From positions 1-64,000 of the forward strand of contig MDLA01000091.1 of NCBI GenBank assembly GCA_001730015.1: a DNA stretch of 64,000 nucleotides, read 5' to 3'. The notes beneath the pieces were generated by a model. That model was not told the origin of the DNA. It saw nothing but the letters and a program-made list of their open reading frames with translations, and ran no database searches. Below, piece after piece: positions 8,812 through 17,157 of this stretch (the stretch's first letter is position 1; the number at the start of each line of letters is the position of its first letter). The stretch is from Chromatiales bacterium (ex Bugula neritina AB1) (GTDB taxonomy: Bacteria; Pseudomonadota; Gammaproteobacteria; Granulosicoccales; Granulosicoccaceae). The position numbers and the translations under genes were made by a program.

Positions 8812-8956
8812 CCGATTATGAATGCTCAATTACGGATGCGAAATTCCGGCCAGCAGTGATCGATTTTTTGAACAGAAAAACTATTCGACTCAATTGATCA
8901 GAAAGATCTGACGCAGAATCTCAACCCTCATTATGACCTTCATTCACGGACGAGCT
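8812..8956. repeat. diverged copy of MITE family A
   Basis: This 145-bp stretch between DUF1820 and the MBL gene aligns along its whole length with the repeat at 35845-36004. Shared blocks in order are TACGGATGCG, GGCCAGC, GATCGATTTT, ACTATTCG, ATCTGAC, CTCA and CCCTCATT, with several small changes. Its inverted ends have decayed. It looks like an old insertion of the same element that is nearly intact elsewhere in the window. Confidence 0.6.
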
Positions 8957-9133
8957 TCTGGTACTTCGTTAGCTGTGGGATCATAACACAAGTTGTACCA
9001 ATGACTAGTCCATCGAGCTAATTATTGCACTGATTAAAGAACCTCGGGGCCGATACAATCTTTCATCGCGATTGCAGTGAAACAATCAGTAAGTGTATGA
9101 AAATTAGGGGCTTGAAGGTTTCACTATCTGGTG

Positions 9134-9940
9134 CTAAGCCTTAATGGATCTCGCTGGTGGTAGATCAAGGCGAACTACGCTGTCGTCGCTTTCGAAAACA
9201 CCGGGGTACAGGTCGCGTACCAGTGGATCATGTCCGGGAATTATATGGTCAACTGATTCTGCCAGATTGTACAGAGAAGTGAACCCAGCCAGCATTTCTT
9301 CCATATCAACCACAATCGGAAACGGCGTTCGACTAAGGAAATTCTCGTAATAGTGGCTGGCATCAGAGGCTAGAACCAGCCAGCCACGTGTGGTTTTGAC
9401 CCGAACACACTGCAGCCCTCTGCTGTGGCCGCCAATCAGGTGAACTTCAACCCCGGGTGCTACTTCCCCCGAACCTTCATGGAACATTAGTCTGCCGGCG
9501 AACAGTTGCCTGACCGCTGCGCAGATATGCTCACCGGTGTAGGGCATTTTTAATGTGTCGTGGCACATGCAGGGCCCGGTGGCGTAGGCCATTTCCTGAG
9601 TTTGCAAGTGAAAGTCGGCGTGAGTGAATTCGGGTAGTGATCCGGCGTGGTCGTAATGCAGGTGAGTAATGATCACCGTATCAATAGTATCCGGCGCAAC
9701 TCCGAAACGTTTTAACAGATCAGCGGGCTCTTCGATGATGGGTCGATTTCGGGCAATGCCTTCAGCGCTATCGTAACCGGTATCAACAAGAATACTCCGG
9801 CTGCCGTTGCGCAGTAACCAGATGAAGTAGTCCATTGCATGCGGTGCATCGTGATTATCACCAAAAATAAAAGAGTCGTGACGTGTACGCTCGTTACGTT
9901 GTGAGTATTTAAGCGCGTAAACTTCCCAGTGGTCATTCAT
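9134..9940 (-). CDS. MBL-fold metallo-hydrolase (AHL-lactonase-like)
   Basis: 268 residues with the metallo-beta-lactamase zinc site. HLHYDHAG supplies the HxHxDH metal ligands, GGHSRGLQ the third His, VLASDASHYYEN the bridging Asp and IPGHDP the last His. The overall arrangement resembles the N-acyl homoserine lactonase/AttM group, but substrate cannot be assigned from motifs. It is the last gene of a minus-strand operon with a dehydrogenase and a Gfo/Idh/MocA protein, which suggests hydrolysis of a lactone or ester in a sugar-acid or hydroxy-acid route rather than quorum quenching. Confidence 0.8.
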   Translation of the reverse strand: MNDHWEVYALKYSQRNERTRHDSFIFGDNHDAPHAMDYFIWLLRNGSRSILVDTGYDSAEGIARNRPIIEEPADLLKRFGVAPDTIDTVIITHLHYDHAGSLPEFTHADFHLQTQEMAYATGPCMCHDTLKMPYTGEHICAAVRQLFAGRLMFHEGSGEVAPGVEVHLIGGHSRGLQCVRVKTTRGWLVLASDASHYYENFLSRTPFPIVVDMEEMLAGFTSLYNLAESVDHIIPGHDPLVRDLYPGVFESDDSVVRLDLPPARSIKA

Positions 9941-10024
9941 GTCGGATTCTCTAGAATTGTGTGGGCAGGCAGTCCAGTTGGCTGTCCGGGAATTGGGGTC
10001 GTAGCGAGGGTGTGAGGTTTTAGG

Positions 10025-11077
10025 TCAGACCTGCTGCAGACTGTTTTCGCCTGCGGCCCGGTAAACCAGATCTTCAAGTCGCAGATTTTCAAGATATGCC
10101 ATTGCATCATTCTGCAGGAGTTTGCCTTCAGTCAGGTGTTCTGCGATATGCTTGTTTAATTGAAACACGCAATCGCCTCCGAAATCGATGTTATCAAATG
10201 AATAGCGGTGAGGCTGTAAATGCTTCTGGCCGAATTTTCGTAAATGAATCTCACCATCACCGTTCAGGTTGATTGTGCCTCGTGTCCCTTCGATTAGCAT
10301 TTCACCCATGGTCAGGCGGGGGTTATCGGCGGCATGATCGAGGTGACGGTTACCGTTGAAGCAGGCTCGCAGTCCGTCTGTGTAATGAAAACTGAAATGA
10401 CCGGCATCTTCGCCTTTAATGGCAGGATTTATTGTCCGCAAATCAGCTGAAACAGCTTGCGGTTCACCAAACAGATAGCGAAACACGTCAATCCAGTGGA
10501 TGCCGGTTTCATGGATTAAAAATCGTGGCATGGTTTGAAAATACGGCTGTCGATCCAGATAGGCATTCACGCCCTGTCCGTCGCCGGGCCTCAGTCGGAA
10601 TTCTGCCTGCAAAACGGTTCCGACGGCTTTGCGCTGCAGTAGTTGTTTTATTTGCCGGTACCAGGGCTGGAAGCGGAAGTTCTCATGCACGACAAGTGTC
10701 CGGCCAGCGGCGGCTACTTTTTCTGCCACTCTGGTTGCCGTGTGGCTGTCACCGCAGAATGGCTTTTGACAAACCACCAGCGCTCGTTCAGTCAGCCTGA
10801 TCGCCGAATCAATTTGCTCACTATGGGTGTGCGGTGGCGTAATGATGTCGACGATATCCGGACTCATTTCCTGCACAACTTCCGCAAGAGTGGCAGCCAC
10901 CTGTACGTGCCGGAACTCCGCCTTAAGTGAAGTGCGTCTGGCGGAATCCTGTTCGACTATTGCGGACAGGCTGGTCTGCGACAGACGCTGCCAGGCTGAA
11001 AAGTGAAAGCGGCTGAAATAACCCGCCCCGATTGCGACAACGTTCAGAAGGGGGAGGGTGCTGTTCGGTGCAGACAT
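10025..11077 (-). CDS. Gfo/Idh/MocA family NAD(P)-dependent oxidoreductase
   Basis: 350 residues. The N-terminal Rossmann domain has the dinucleotide motif VVAIGAGYFSRFH and the family-typical DIVDIITPPHTHSEQI and VVCQKPF (the EKP-equivalent catalytic Lys). The C-terminal alpha/beta domain includes HETGIHWIDVFRYLFGEP, where the conserved His is expected to bind substrate. Such enzymes oxidise sugars, inositols or sugar acids. It lies 31 bp downstream of the dehydrogenase at 11109-12194 and 84 bp upstream of the MBL hydrolase, so all three are probably one transcript. Confidence 0.88.
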   Translation of the reverse strand: MSAPNSTLPLLNVVAIGAGYFSRFHFSAWQRLSQTSLSAIVEQDSARRTSLKAEFRHVQVAATLAEVVQEMSPDIVDIITPPHTHSEQIDSAIRLTERALVVCQKPFCGDSHTATRVAEKVAAAGRTLVVHENFRFQPWYRQIKQLLQRKAVGTVLQAEFRLRPGDGQGVNAYLDRQPYFQTMPRFLIHETGIHWIDVFRYLFGEPQAVSADLRTINPAIKGEDAGHFSFHYTDGLRACFNGNRHLDHAADNPRLTMGEMLIEGTRGTINLNGDGEIHLRKFGQKHLQPHRYSFDNIDFGGDCVFQLNKHIAEHLTEGKLLQNDAMAYLENLRLEDLVYRAAGENSLQQV

Positions 11078-11108
11078 GGTTTAGCCGGATGAACCTATAG
11101 CCTTTGCG

Positions 11109-12194
11109 TTAGAGGTAGTCTTGTACCGTTCGGGCGATCAACCCGGTGTTCGCCGATCCGCCAATATCGCGCCCTCGACCCGATTCCACCGCAATTGCGC
11201 GGGTAACTGCGTCTCTGAGTCGCTCGCCGCATTTTACGGCTTCATCGCAGCCATTGTTGTCGCCTAAGTACTCAAGCATCATGGCGGCGGACAGAATCAT
11301 GGCGGCGGGGTTAGCTATTCCTTGTCCGGCGATATCAGGGGCACTGCCATGGCAGGGTTGAAATACTGCGTTATCTGCACCGATATCTGCTGACGGCGCA
11401 AGTCCGAGGCTCCCCATAATACCGGCGCCAAGGTCAGAGAGTATATCTCCGAACATATTCTCGGTAACCATCACGTCGAAATCCCACGGGCTCTGGACCA
11501 TCTTCATCGCAGCTGCATCGACGTACATGGCCGACGTTTCGATATCCGGAAACGCGGCAGCTCGCTCGTAAAAAATTTCTCTGAAAAACCAGAACGAACG
11601 GAATACGTTGGCTTTGTCGATGCACATCAACTTGCCGGGTCTGTTGAGTCTTTTTGCCCGTGATTGCGCCAGCCTGAAGCTGAAGTCGAATAATTGCTCT
11701 GACACCTTGCGCGTGATCCGCAGCGTTTCGGTGGCCTCTTCGTTGTTACTGACGACGCCCTCATCTTTATGAGCGAACAAACCTTCGATAGATTCCCTTA
11801 TTAGTACAAAGTCCAGCTGTGCGGCTCGTTCATCGCTCAGAACCTGCAGCCCCGGGAAAGTGAATACAGGTCGTACACCAGCGAAAAGATCCAGCTCCAT
11901 ACGCAAATCAATTTGCGGCACGATCTCGGTGCCATCCGGTTTGCGAATATGCGGTAACCCCATCGCCGACAGCAGGATTGCATTGCTTGCCCGTGCAGCA
12001 TCCAAAGATACCTGTGGTAGAGATTCGCCCGTTTTTTCGTAGTGTGCAGCGCCGGCAGGAAGAGAGTTGTAGCTGAGCGAAAATGTATTGCAGTCTCTGC
12101 ATACGTGATCCAGCAGTTGCAGGGTGCATTGCATAATTTCCGGCCCGATGCCGTCGCCGTCGAAAACGGCAATATCAAAGTTATGTTTTTTCAC
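11109..12194 (-). CDS. isocitrate/isopropylmalate dehydrogenase family protein
   Basis: 361 residues of the beta-decarboxylating dehydrogenase fold: FDGDGIGPEI at the N-terminus, IRKPDGTEIVPQIDLRMELDLF, RESIEGLFAHKDEG (substrate loop), DKANVFRSFWFF (catalytic Lys region), TENMFGDILSDLGAGIMGSLGL (metal Asp residues) and the NAD loop HGSAPDIAGQGIANP. Family members act on isopropylmalate, isocitrate, homoisocitrate, tartrate or related malates. With no leuCD genes nearby and with Gfo/Idh/MocA and MBL partners, a catabolic hydroxy-acid substrate (for example a tartrate-like or substituted malate) is more likely than leucine synthesis. First gene of its operon. Confidence 0.88.
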   Translation of the reverse strand: MKKHNFDIAVFDGDGIGPEIMQCTLQLLDHVCRDCNTFSLSYNSLPAGAAHYEKTGESLPQVSLDAARASNAILLSAMGLPHIRKPDGTEIVPQIDLRMELDLFAGVRPVFTFPGLQVLSDERAAQLDFVLIRESIEGLFAHKDEGVVSNNEEATETLRITRKVSEQLFDFSFRLAQSRAKRLNRPGKLMCIDKANVFRSFWFFREIFYERAAAFPDIETSAMYVDAAAMKMVQSPWDFDVMVTENMFGDILSDLGAGIMGSLGLAPSADIGADNAVFQPCHGSAPDIAGQGIANPAAMILSAAMMLEYLGDNNGCDEAVKCGERLRDAVTRAIAVESGRGRDIGGSANTGLIARTVQDYL

Positions 12195-12492
12195 AGGTGT
12201 CGCTGATTGGCTGGTAGAGATCTAAAGTATGCGCATCAACGCGGCCATCGGCAATAATTCATCTCTACCGGGTGGTGACAGGCGGTGAAAGTCAAAATGC
12301 GTAGCTTGCCAGCAGGATGTGAAGGGGTTTTTCACTAATACTGTCTATTATGTAATACACAATGTGTCAAATAAGAAACAATTAAGTATCGTCAACTTAC
12401 ACCCGAAAGTGAGGAATTACTTTAAGTTGTGTTAGTAAGCTTTTCAGTACCGGATGAGTGTGCGTGGTACAACGTAAGTCTGGAGTGTATCG

Positions 12493-14607
12493 GTGCATAG
12501 ACGCCGGATTCGGAAAATAAAAATAAAAAGTCGAGTGGGAAGTTTGGTGATGATTGATTTACCCGTGTTATGCAGGACGGCAATTGCCGAAGGTGAGTTG
12601 CCAGAGGCTGATTTAGAGCAGGTGTGTGAAAGTACCGGCTCTAGCGCAGTGGTATTCGGTGCAGAAGGCGGGGTGCTTCGTAATCAATCGTTATTGCTCG
12701 TCCTGAAAAGGCTGGTTGGCGAAGGCTATTTAAATTCGTTGAAGTTTCAGTCCCTCGATAAAGCGCTGGTGCAGGAATCTGTACTGGAGCATGCCAGCGT
12801 TTTTATTTTTCTGATCGACGGTAATTATCAGGGGAGTGCGGCGGCGGCACAGGCAGCGTTTCTTGCCATGCGCAGAGCAGTTTCCGGTGAAGCACTGATC
12901 GTTCCTCTGGTGATTGACGGTAGCGAAGGATTTGCCAGGTCTGAATTGGCTTTTTTGCAGCCAGTGCAGCTGGATAGTTCAAAGGTTGAGAGCGGGCTGA
13001 ACGAGCTGGAGTCACAAGTGGTGGGTTTTATAAAAAAGATGCGGGAGTCAGCAGCGCAGCGCTCTGGTGCACAGCGCGCAAAGCTTGCGCAGAAGCAATT
13101 GATGGATCGCGTAGCCGGGGCGTCGCAAATAGCGGAATCAGTAGATCCATTGCCCTGTCACATGAGTGTCTATGATGATTTTATAGAACAGCTCATAGCC
13201 AGATTACAGGTCATGCGGATGCATGATCGCCGGCGAAACCTTAACCTGCTTTCAGAAGCTCTGCGACAGGTGCTCGGTGCAGAGATGGTTTATTGCTATT
13301 TTCGAGGTAAAAACGGTGAACTGCATCTATACGAGGCAGAATCCAATAACTGCTTGCATGAATGTCCGGCTTCAGTAGTGCACACAGTCCTTGAAGAGGC
13401 GTTGGCGGGTTACCCTAGTGAATTAACGAAACGCTCGCTACACCTGCAGAACTTTCTGCCGCAGCTGGCGCCAACGTCCGGCAGCACCGTAGAGTGCATG
13501 GTTATAGCCAATGAACGGCTCGATAACTGTGGTGTGTTTGTAGCAGCGAAAGGCGGCCTGACTCGATTTCCCCTGACAGAAATCCTGAGTACCGTGATCA
13601 ATACCCTGCATGACGCATTGGCCTGGGCAAGTTTCGAAACATTTGAAAAATTGAAAGCCCGCGTCTATGACGCGCTAAAAACAACCTATCGATACGTCAG
13701 TAACGATATGTACGAAGATCGCCGTCGAATATTCAAAAGTCAGCTCAGTGGTATCGGGGTTCACTTTGAACCTATGTTCCGCTTTGATCGCGAGACGCGT
13801 AATGTAGATATCTATGCTTATGAAGCGCTTGCCCGTGACAATATAAACGCCAGTGCGGCTCCGGTGGACGTATTCAATACAGCGACACTGTGGGGTATGA
13901 GGTTTCAGTCAGAGCTCGACTCAACGCTACTGGAAACGACTATCTCTTCCTATGCAGCCCAGGTTAACTCGTGTCTGGATCAGAAATATAGAATCAAACC
14001 ATTGTCACTAAACGTCTACCCTGCAACTCTGCGTTCGTCGAGCTACCGCGAATTGCTATTCGATGTGCTTGGTCGGGCAGCGCCATTGACAGGCAACCAG
14101 TTGATTATGGAAGTCTCTGAGAAAACCGTTGTATCCCCGGAATTGCAATCGGAAGCCCGCAAGCAACTTGAAGAGTACCGGCAGATCGTCAGAAAGCTGG
14201 GAGACATTACCGGTGTGCGCTTTGCCATTGATGATTTTGGGGTTGGCAATGCATCGCTATCCAGGCTTGATAGCTTGAAACCGCATTACGTAAAGATTGA
14301 TCGGGATATCCTGTCGTTCGATACAAGAATGTCGACTACTCTTATCCGCTATTTACTCGAAAGCCAGCGTGAGCAGGGTACTACAGTGATTCTGGAAGGA
14401 GTTGATATCCACAGTAAGCTATCGCTACGGGAGTTGGTGAATAACATTGGTGTCGGCATCATTCAGGGTCACTCACTGAGTAAATCGGTAAGCGGTTTTG
14501 ACCCCCGGTGGGAGACTGAAATCTGCCGGAAAATTAAAGCTGATCTGGGTTGGGACGCCAGTACGGTGGCCCCTGAACCTTATAAGCCGGAAGCTCTTTT
14601 GCATTAA
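12493..14607 (+). CDS. EAL-domain c-di-GMP phosphodiesterase with TIR-like and GAF-like N-terminus
   Basis: 704 residues from GTG 12493 (GGAG 7 nt upstream). ATG 12550 is an alternative that would drop a very basic leader. Residues about 20-205 have alternating strands and helices, with HASVFIFLIDGNYQGS and GEALIVPLVIDG, reminiscent of TIR-like folds. About 230-400 is a GAF-like region. The rest is an EAL domain with all usual metal and catalytic positions: AYEALAR, SLNVYP, EVSE, IDDFG, KIDRD, LEGVD and IIQGHSLSK. It should hydrolyse c-di-GMP, although the GVD and QGH variants differ from the common GVE and QGY. No GGDEF domain. Monocistronic, divergent from the dehydrogenase operon. Confidence 0.8.
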   Translation: MHRRRIRKIKIKSRVGSLVMIDLPVLCRTAIAEGELPEADLEQVCESTGSSAVVFGAEGGVLRNQSLLLVLKRLVGEGYLNSLKFQSLDKALVQESVLEHASVFIFLIDGNYQGSAAAAQAAFLAMRRAVSGEALIVPLVIDGSEGFARSELAFLQPVQLDSSKVESGLNELESQVVGFIKKMRESAAQRSGAQRAKLAQKQLMDRVAGASQIAESVDPLPCHMSVYDDFIEQLIARLQVMRMHDRRRNLNLLSEALRQVLGAEMVYCYFRGKNGELHLYEAESNNCLHECPASVVHTVLEEALAGYPSELTKRSLHLQNFLPQLAPTSGSTVECMVIANERLDNCGVFVAAKGGLTRFPLTEILSTVINTLHDALAWASFETFEKLKARVYDALKTTYRYVSNDMYEDRRRIFKSQLSGIGVHFEPMFRFDRETRNVDIYAYEALARDNINASAAPVDVFNTATLWGMRFQSELDSTLLETTISSYAAQVNSCLDQKYRIKPLSLNVYPATLRSSSYRELLFDVLGRAAPLTGNQLIMEVSEKTVVSPELQSEARKQLEEYRQIVRKLGDITGVRFAIDDFGVGNASLSRLDSLKPHYVKIDRDILSFDTRMSTTLIRYLLESQREQGTTVILEGVDIHSKLSLRELVNNIGVGIIQGHSLSKSVSGFDPRWETEICRKIKADLGWDASTVAPEPYKPEALLH

Positions 14608-15035
14608 GCAGAGCCTTTTTCTACCGGCGTAATACCTTAATCTATGCTTTCCGGCCCCACTGCAGGCTGCAGTAGTCGTGGTAATCCGGCAAATGAAAAC
14701 CGGGTTAAAAATATCTGCGATAAAGACCGATCCGCTGCTGATTTATCCTGTATTTCATGCCCTTTTCTATCGCTGTTCCTGCAGGAACCTGACTGTCGGG
14801 CCGCTTAATACGAAGGTAGTGTTTTATCCGGATTTTGCCATTGATAAGCAAAATGGCGAGCCCTATTTATGGCAGACGCCAGTGTGATGTGCTTAATCGT
14901 AAAGTGACGATTTGGATTGACAGCGCCGGAATTACTGCACAGTATAGGTCGCGAGGAAAAAACTTCTGCGCACTGCGGAGGTACTCAGGTAAATCAGTCC
15001 GGAAAAACCAGGCCACAGGGCCAAGGGAGCCATCA

Positions 15036-15989
15036 ATGAAGATGAAAAAATGGTTTAGCGGTGTTTTATTTGCAGCAATTACAGGCACTGCGGCTTTAAC
15101 GACTGCGGAGGCAGATGTAGAGTCTGCCGATCCCATAAAGCTGACACTGCACGATTGGACAGGCCAGCTTATTACAACAAATCTGATGGCTGAAATTCTA
15201 AAAACTGCCGGGTACAACGTCGAACTGGTACAAGCTGACTATATAGCCCAGTTCGCAGGTCTGAAAACGGGAGATCTTCACGTAGCCATGGAAATGTGGG
15301 AAACGACTGGCCGTGAAGCGATGGATGAAGCGACCGCCACGGGTAAGGTGGAAAATATCGGTGAAACCGGTATGCAAGCCATCGAAGACTGGTGGTATCC
15401 CCTGTATATGAAAGAGGTGTGTCCGGGATTGCCTGACTGGCAGGCCCTGAATGATTGTGCCGAAGAATTTTCCACCTCCGAAACAGCTCCTAACGGCCGT
15501 TATCTGGGGGGTCCCGTAACCTGGGGCGGTTTTGACGATGAACGAGTCGAAGCGCTGGAAATGGACTTTGAGGTGGTGCACGCCGGAACGGATGCGGCCT
15601 TGTTCGCCGAACTCGAGTCTGCTTATCAGCGCAAAGCGCCGATTGTCCTATGGGTATACTCGCCTCACTGGGCACCAAGCAAGTATGAAGGTGAGTTTGT
15701 AGAATTTCCGGCCTATAGTGCCGAATGCTACAATGATGAATCCTGGGGCAGTAATAAGTCCGCTAAATACGACTGCGGAAAGCCGCGCGGCCCAATCTGG
15801 AAAGTCGCATGGTCCGGGGTAAAAGACAAATGGCCCGGAGCCCACAAAATTATAGAATCCTTCAGGATCAACAATGACGAAATGGGAAAAATGGTGTCGG
15901 ACGTAGATCTCGACAACAAGCCGCTGGAGGCAGTGGTTGCCAACTGGATGCAGGATAACGAAGCACGCTGGTCTGCCTGGTTGAAGTAA
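15036..15989 (+). CDS. glycine betaine-type ABC transporter substrate-binding protein
   Basis: 317 residues from ATG 15036, chosen because a signal peptide (MKMKKWFSGVLFAAITGTAA) starts there and AGGGA lies about 8 nt upstream. The open frame extends to 14835 without a plausible start. It belongs to the OpuAC/ProX family: KLTLHDWTGQLITTNLMAEI, DLHVAMEMWETTGREAM and a Trp-rich ligand region (EDWWYPLYMKEV, VLWVYSPHWAPSKYE). The ligand is likely glycine betaine, choline or a related quaternary amine. A strong hairpin follows before the ATPase gene. The 428 bp upstream (14608-15035) hold no other gene that I can support. Confidence 0.88.
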   Translation: MKMKKWFSGVLFAAITGTAALTTAEADVESADPIKLTLHDWTGQLITTNLMAEILKTAGYNVELVQADYIAQFAGLKTGDLHVAMEMWETTGREAMDEATATGKVENIGETGMQAIEDWWYPLYMKEVCPGLPDWQALNDCAEEFSTSETAPNGRYLGGPVTWGGFDDERVEALEMDFEVVHAGTDAALFAELESAYQRKAPIVLWVYSPHWAPSKYEGEFVEFPAYSAECYNDESWGSNKSAKYDCGKPRGPIWKVAWSGVKDKWPGAHKIIESFRINNDEMGKMVSDVDLDNKPLEAVVANWMQDNEARWSAWLK

Positions 15990-16005
15990 AAACACCGCGC
16001 TACAG

Positions 16006-16045
16006 GAACTGGTATTGCCGGGAGATATTCGGGCAATACCAGTTC
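16006..16045 (+). terminator. intercistronic stem-loop after the binding-protein gene
   Basis: GAACTGGTATTGCC is followed by an 11-nt loop and its near-perfect complement GGGCAATACCAGTTC. No T-run follows, so this is more likely a 3'-end-stabilising or partial-termination hairpin than a full terminator. It would raise binding-protein mRNA relative to the downstream ABC genes, a common arrangement in ABC operons. Confidence 0.65.
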
Positions 16046-16125
16046 GCTGCCTTCACGGTTCTATCTTAACCGTATCAGTCTATTTTTCGCCTTCATCTCC
16101 GATTGCAAATGCATGACCTCATCAC

Positions 16126-17157
16126 ATGACAGCTGAAGTTAAACTGGTGTGCCGTGATGTTTGGAAGCTGTTCGGGCCTGGTGCGGAAAAATACATAAAT
16201 ACACCGGGAGAAGATCATTCGTTGCGGTCAATTCAGCAACGCAAACTGATACCAGCAGTGCGCGACGTAAATCTGGAAATCAGCCATGGTGAAATATTCG
16301 TTATCATGGGGCTGTCCGGGTCCGGCAAGTCTACCCTCCTGCGATGCATGTCTCGCCTGATAGAACCGAGTCGAGGGGAGCTGCTGTTTGAAGGGGTAGA
16401 CCTTCGTACCATGTCGGCATCGGCAATGTTGAATTTACGCCGCCATAAAATGGGTATGGTCTTTCAGCATTTTGCATTACTGCCACACCTGACCGTGTTG
16501 CAGAATGTTGCCTTTCCGCTGGATATTCAGGGGCAGCCGAAAAACACGCGTGAACAGCGTGCACTGGAAGTTATAAATCTGGTTGGTCTGGCAGGGCGTG
16601 AGCATAATCTGCCTCGGGAGCTGTCTGGCGGGCAGCAACAGCGCGTAGGCATTGCGCGATCTCTGGCCGTAGAGCCCGAGCTATGGTTTCTTGACGAGCC
16701 GTTCTCTGCACTTGATCCACTGATCAGGCGTGAAATGCAGGATGAATTTCTACGGCTCCAGGCAACGTTGAATAAAACCATAGTTTTCATTACACACGAT
16801 TTTGAAGAGGCTATACGCTTGGCGGATCGTATAGCTATTATGAAAGATGGGGCAATAATTCAGGTAGCCACTCCAGAGGCACTGGTGCTCGACCCTGCAG
16901 ATGATTATGTTGCCGCCTTCACACGGCATGTGCCGAGAGATAAAGTGATTTCGGTAGCAGCGATTATGCGGGCAGGTTCTGAATTAAAATGTCACCCTGA
17001 TATCAGCGTGAGTGCTGCAGACAAGGTTGCGGCTGTAGCATCCAGGATTTATGAGGCAGCTCAGCCTTTGCGGGTTATCGATGAAAATGGCAGCCCGGTC
17101 GGTATCGTCGACCGGGAAGCCGTTGTACGACTACTGATGTCTGATAGCACCGAATGA
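16126..17157 (+). CDS. glycine betaine/proline ABC transporter ATP-binding protein
   Basis: 343 residues of the ProV/OpuAA type: N-terminal extension (VWKLFGPGAEKYI) typical of this subfamily, Walker A GLSGSGKSTLL, Q-loop in MVFQHFALLPH, signature LSGGQQQRVGIARS, Walker B LWFLDEPFSALD, H-loop FITHDFEEA. The C-terminal 70 residues (PLRVIDENGSPVGIVDREAV) keep part of a CBS-type domain, which in OpuA senses ionic strength. It overlaps the permease start by 4 bp (ATGA). Confidence 0.93.
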   Translation: MTAEVKLVCRDVWKLFGPGAEKYINTPGEDHSLRSIQQRKLIPAVRDVNLEISHGEIFVIMGLSGSGKSTLLRCMSRLIEPSRGELLFEGVDLRTMSASAMLNLRRHKMGMVFQHFALLPHLTVLQNVAFPLDIQGQPKNTREQRALEVINLVGLAGREHNLPRELSGGQQQRVGIARSLAVEPELWFLDEPFSALDPLIRREMQDEFLRLQATLNKTIVFITHDFEEAIRLADRIAIMKDGAIIQVATPEALVLDPADDYVAAFTRHVPRDKVISVAAIMRAGSELKCHPDISVSAADKVAAVASRIYEAAQPLRVIDENGSPVGIVDREAVVRLLMSDSTE

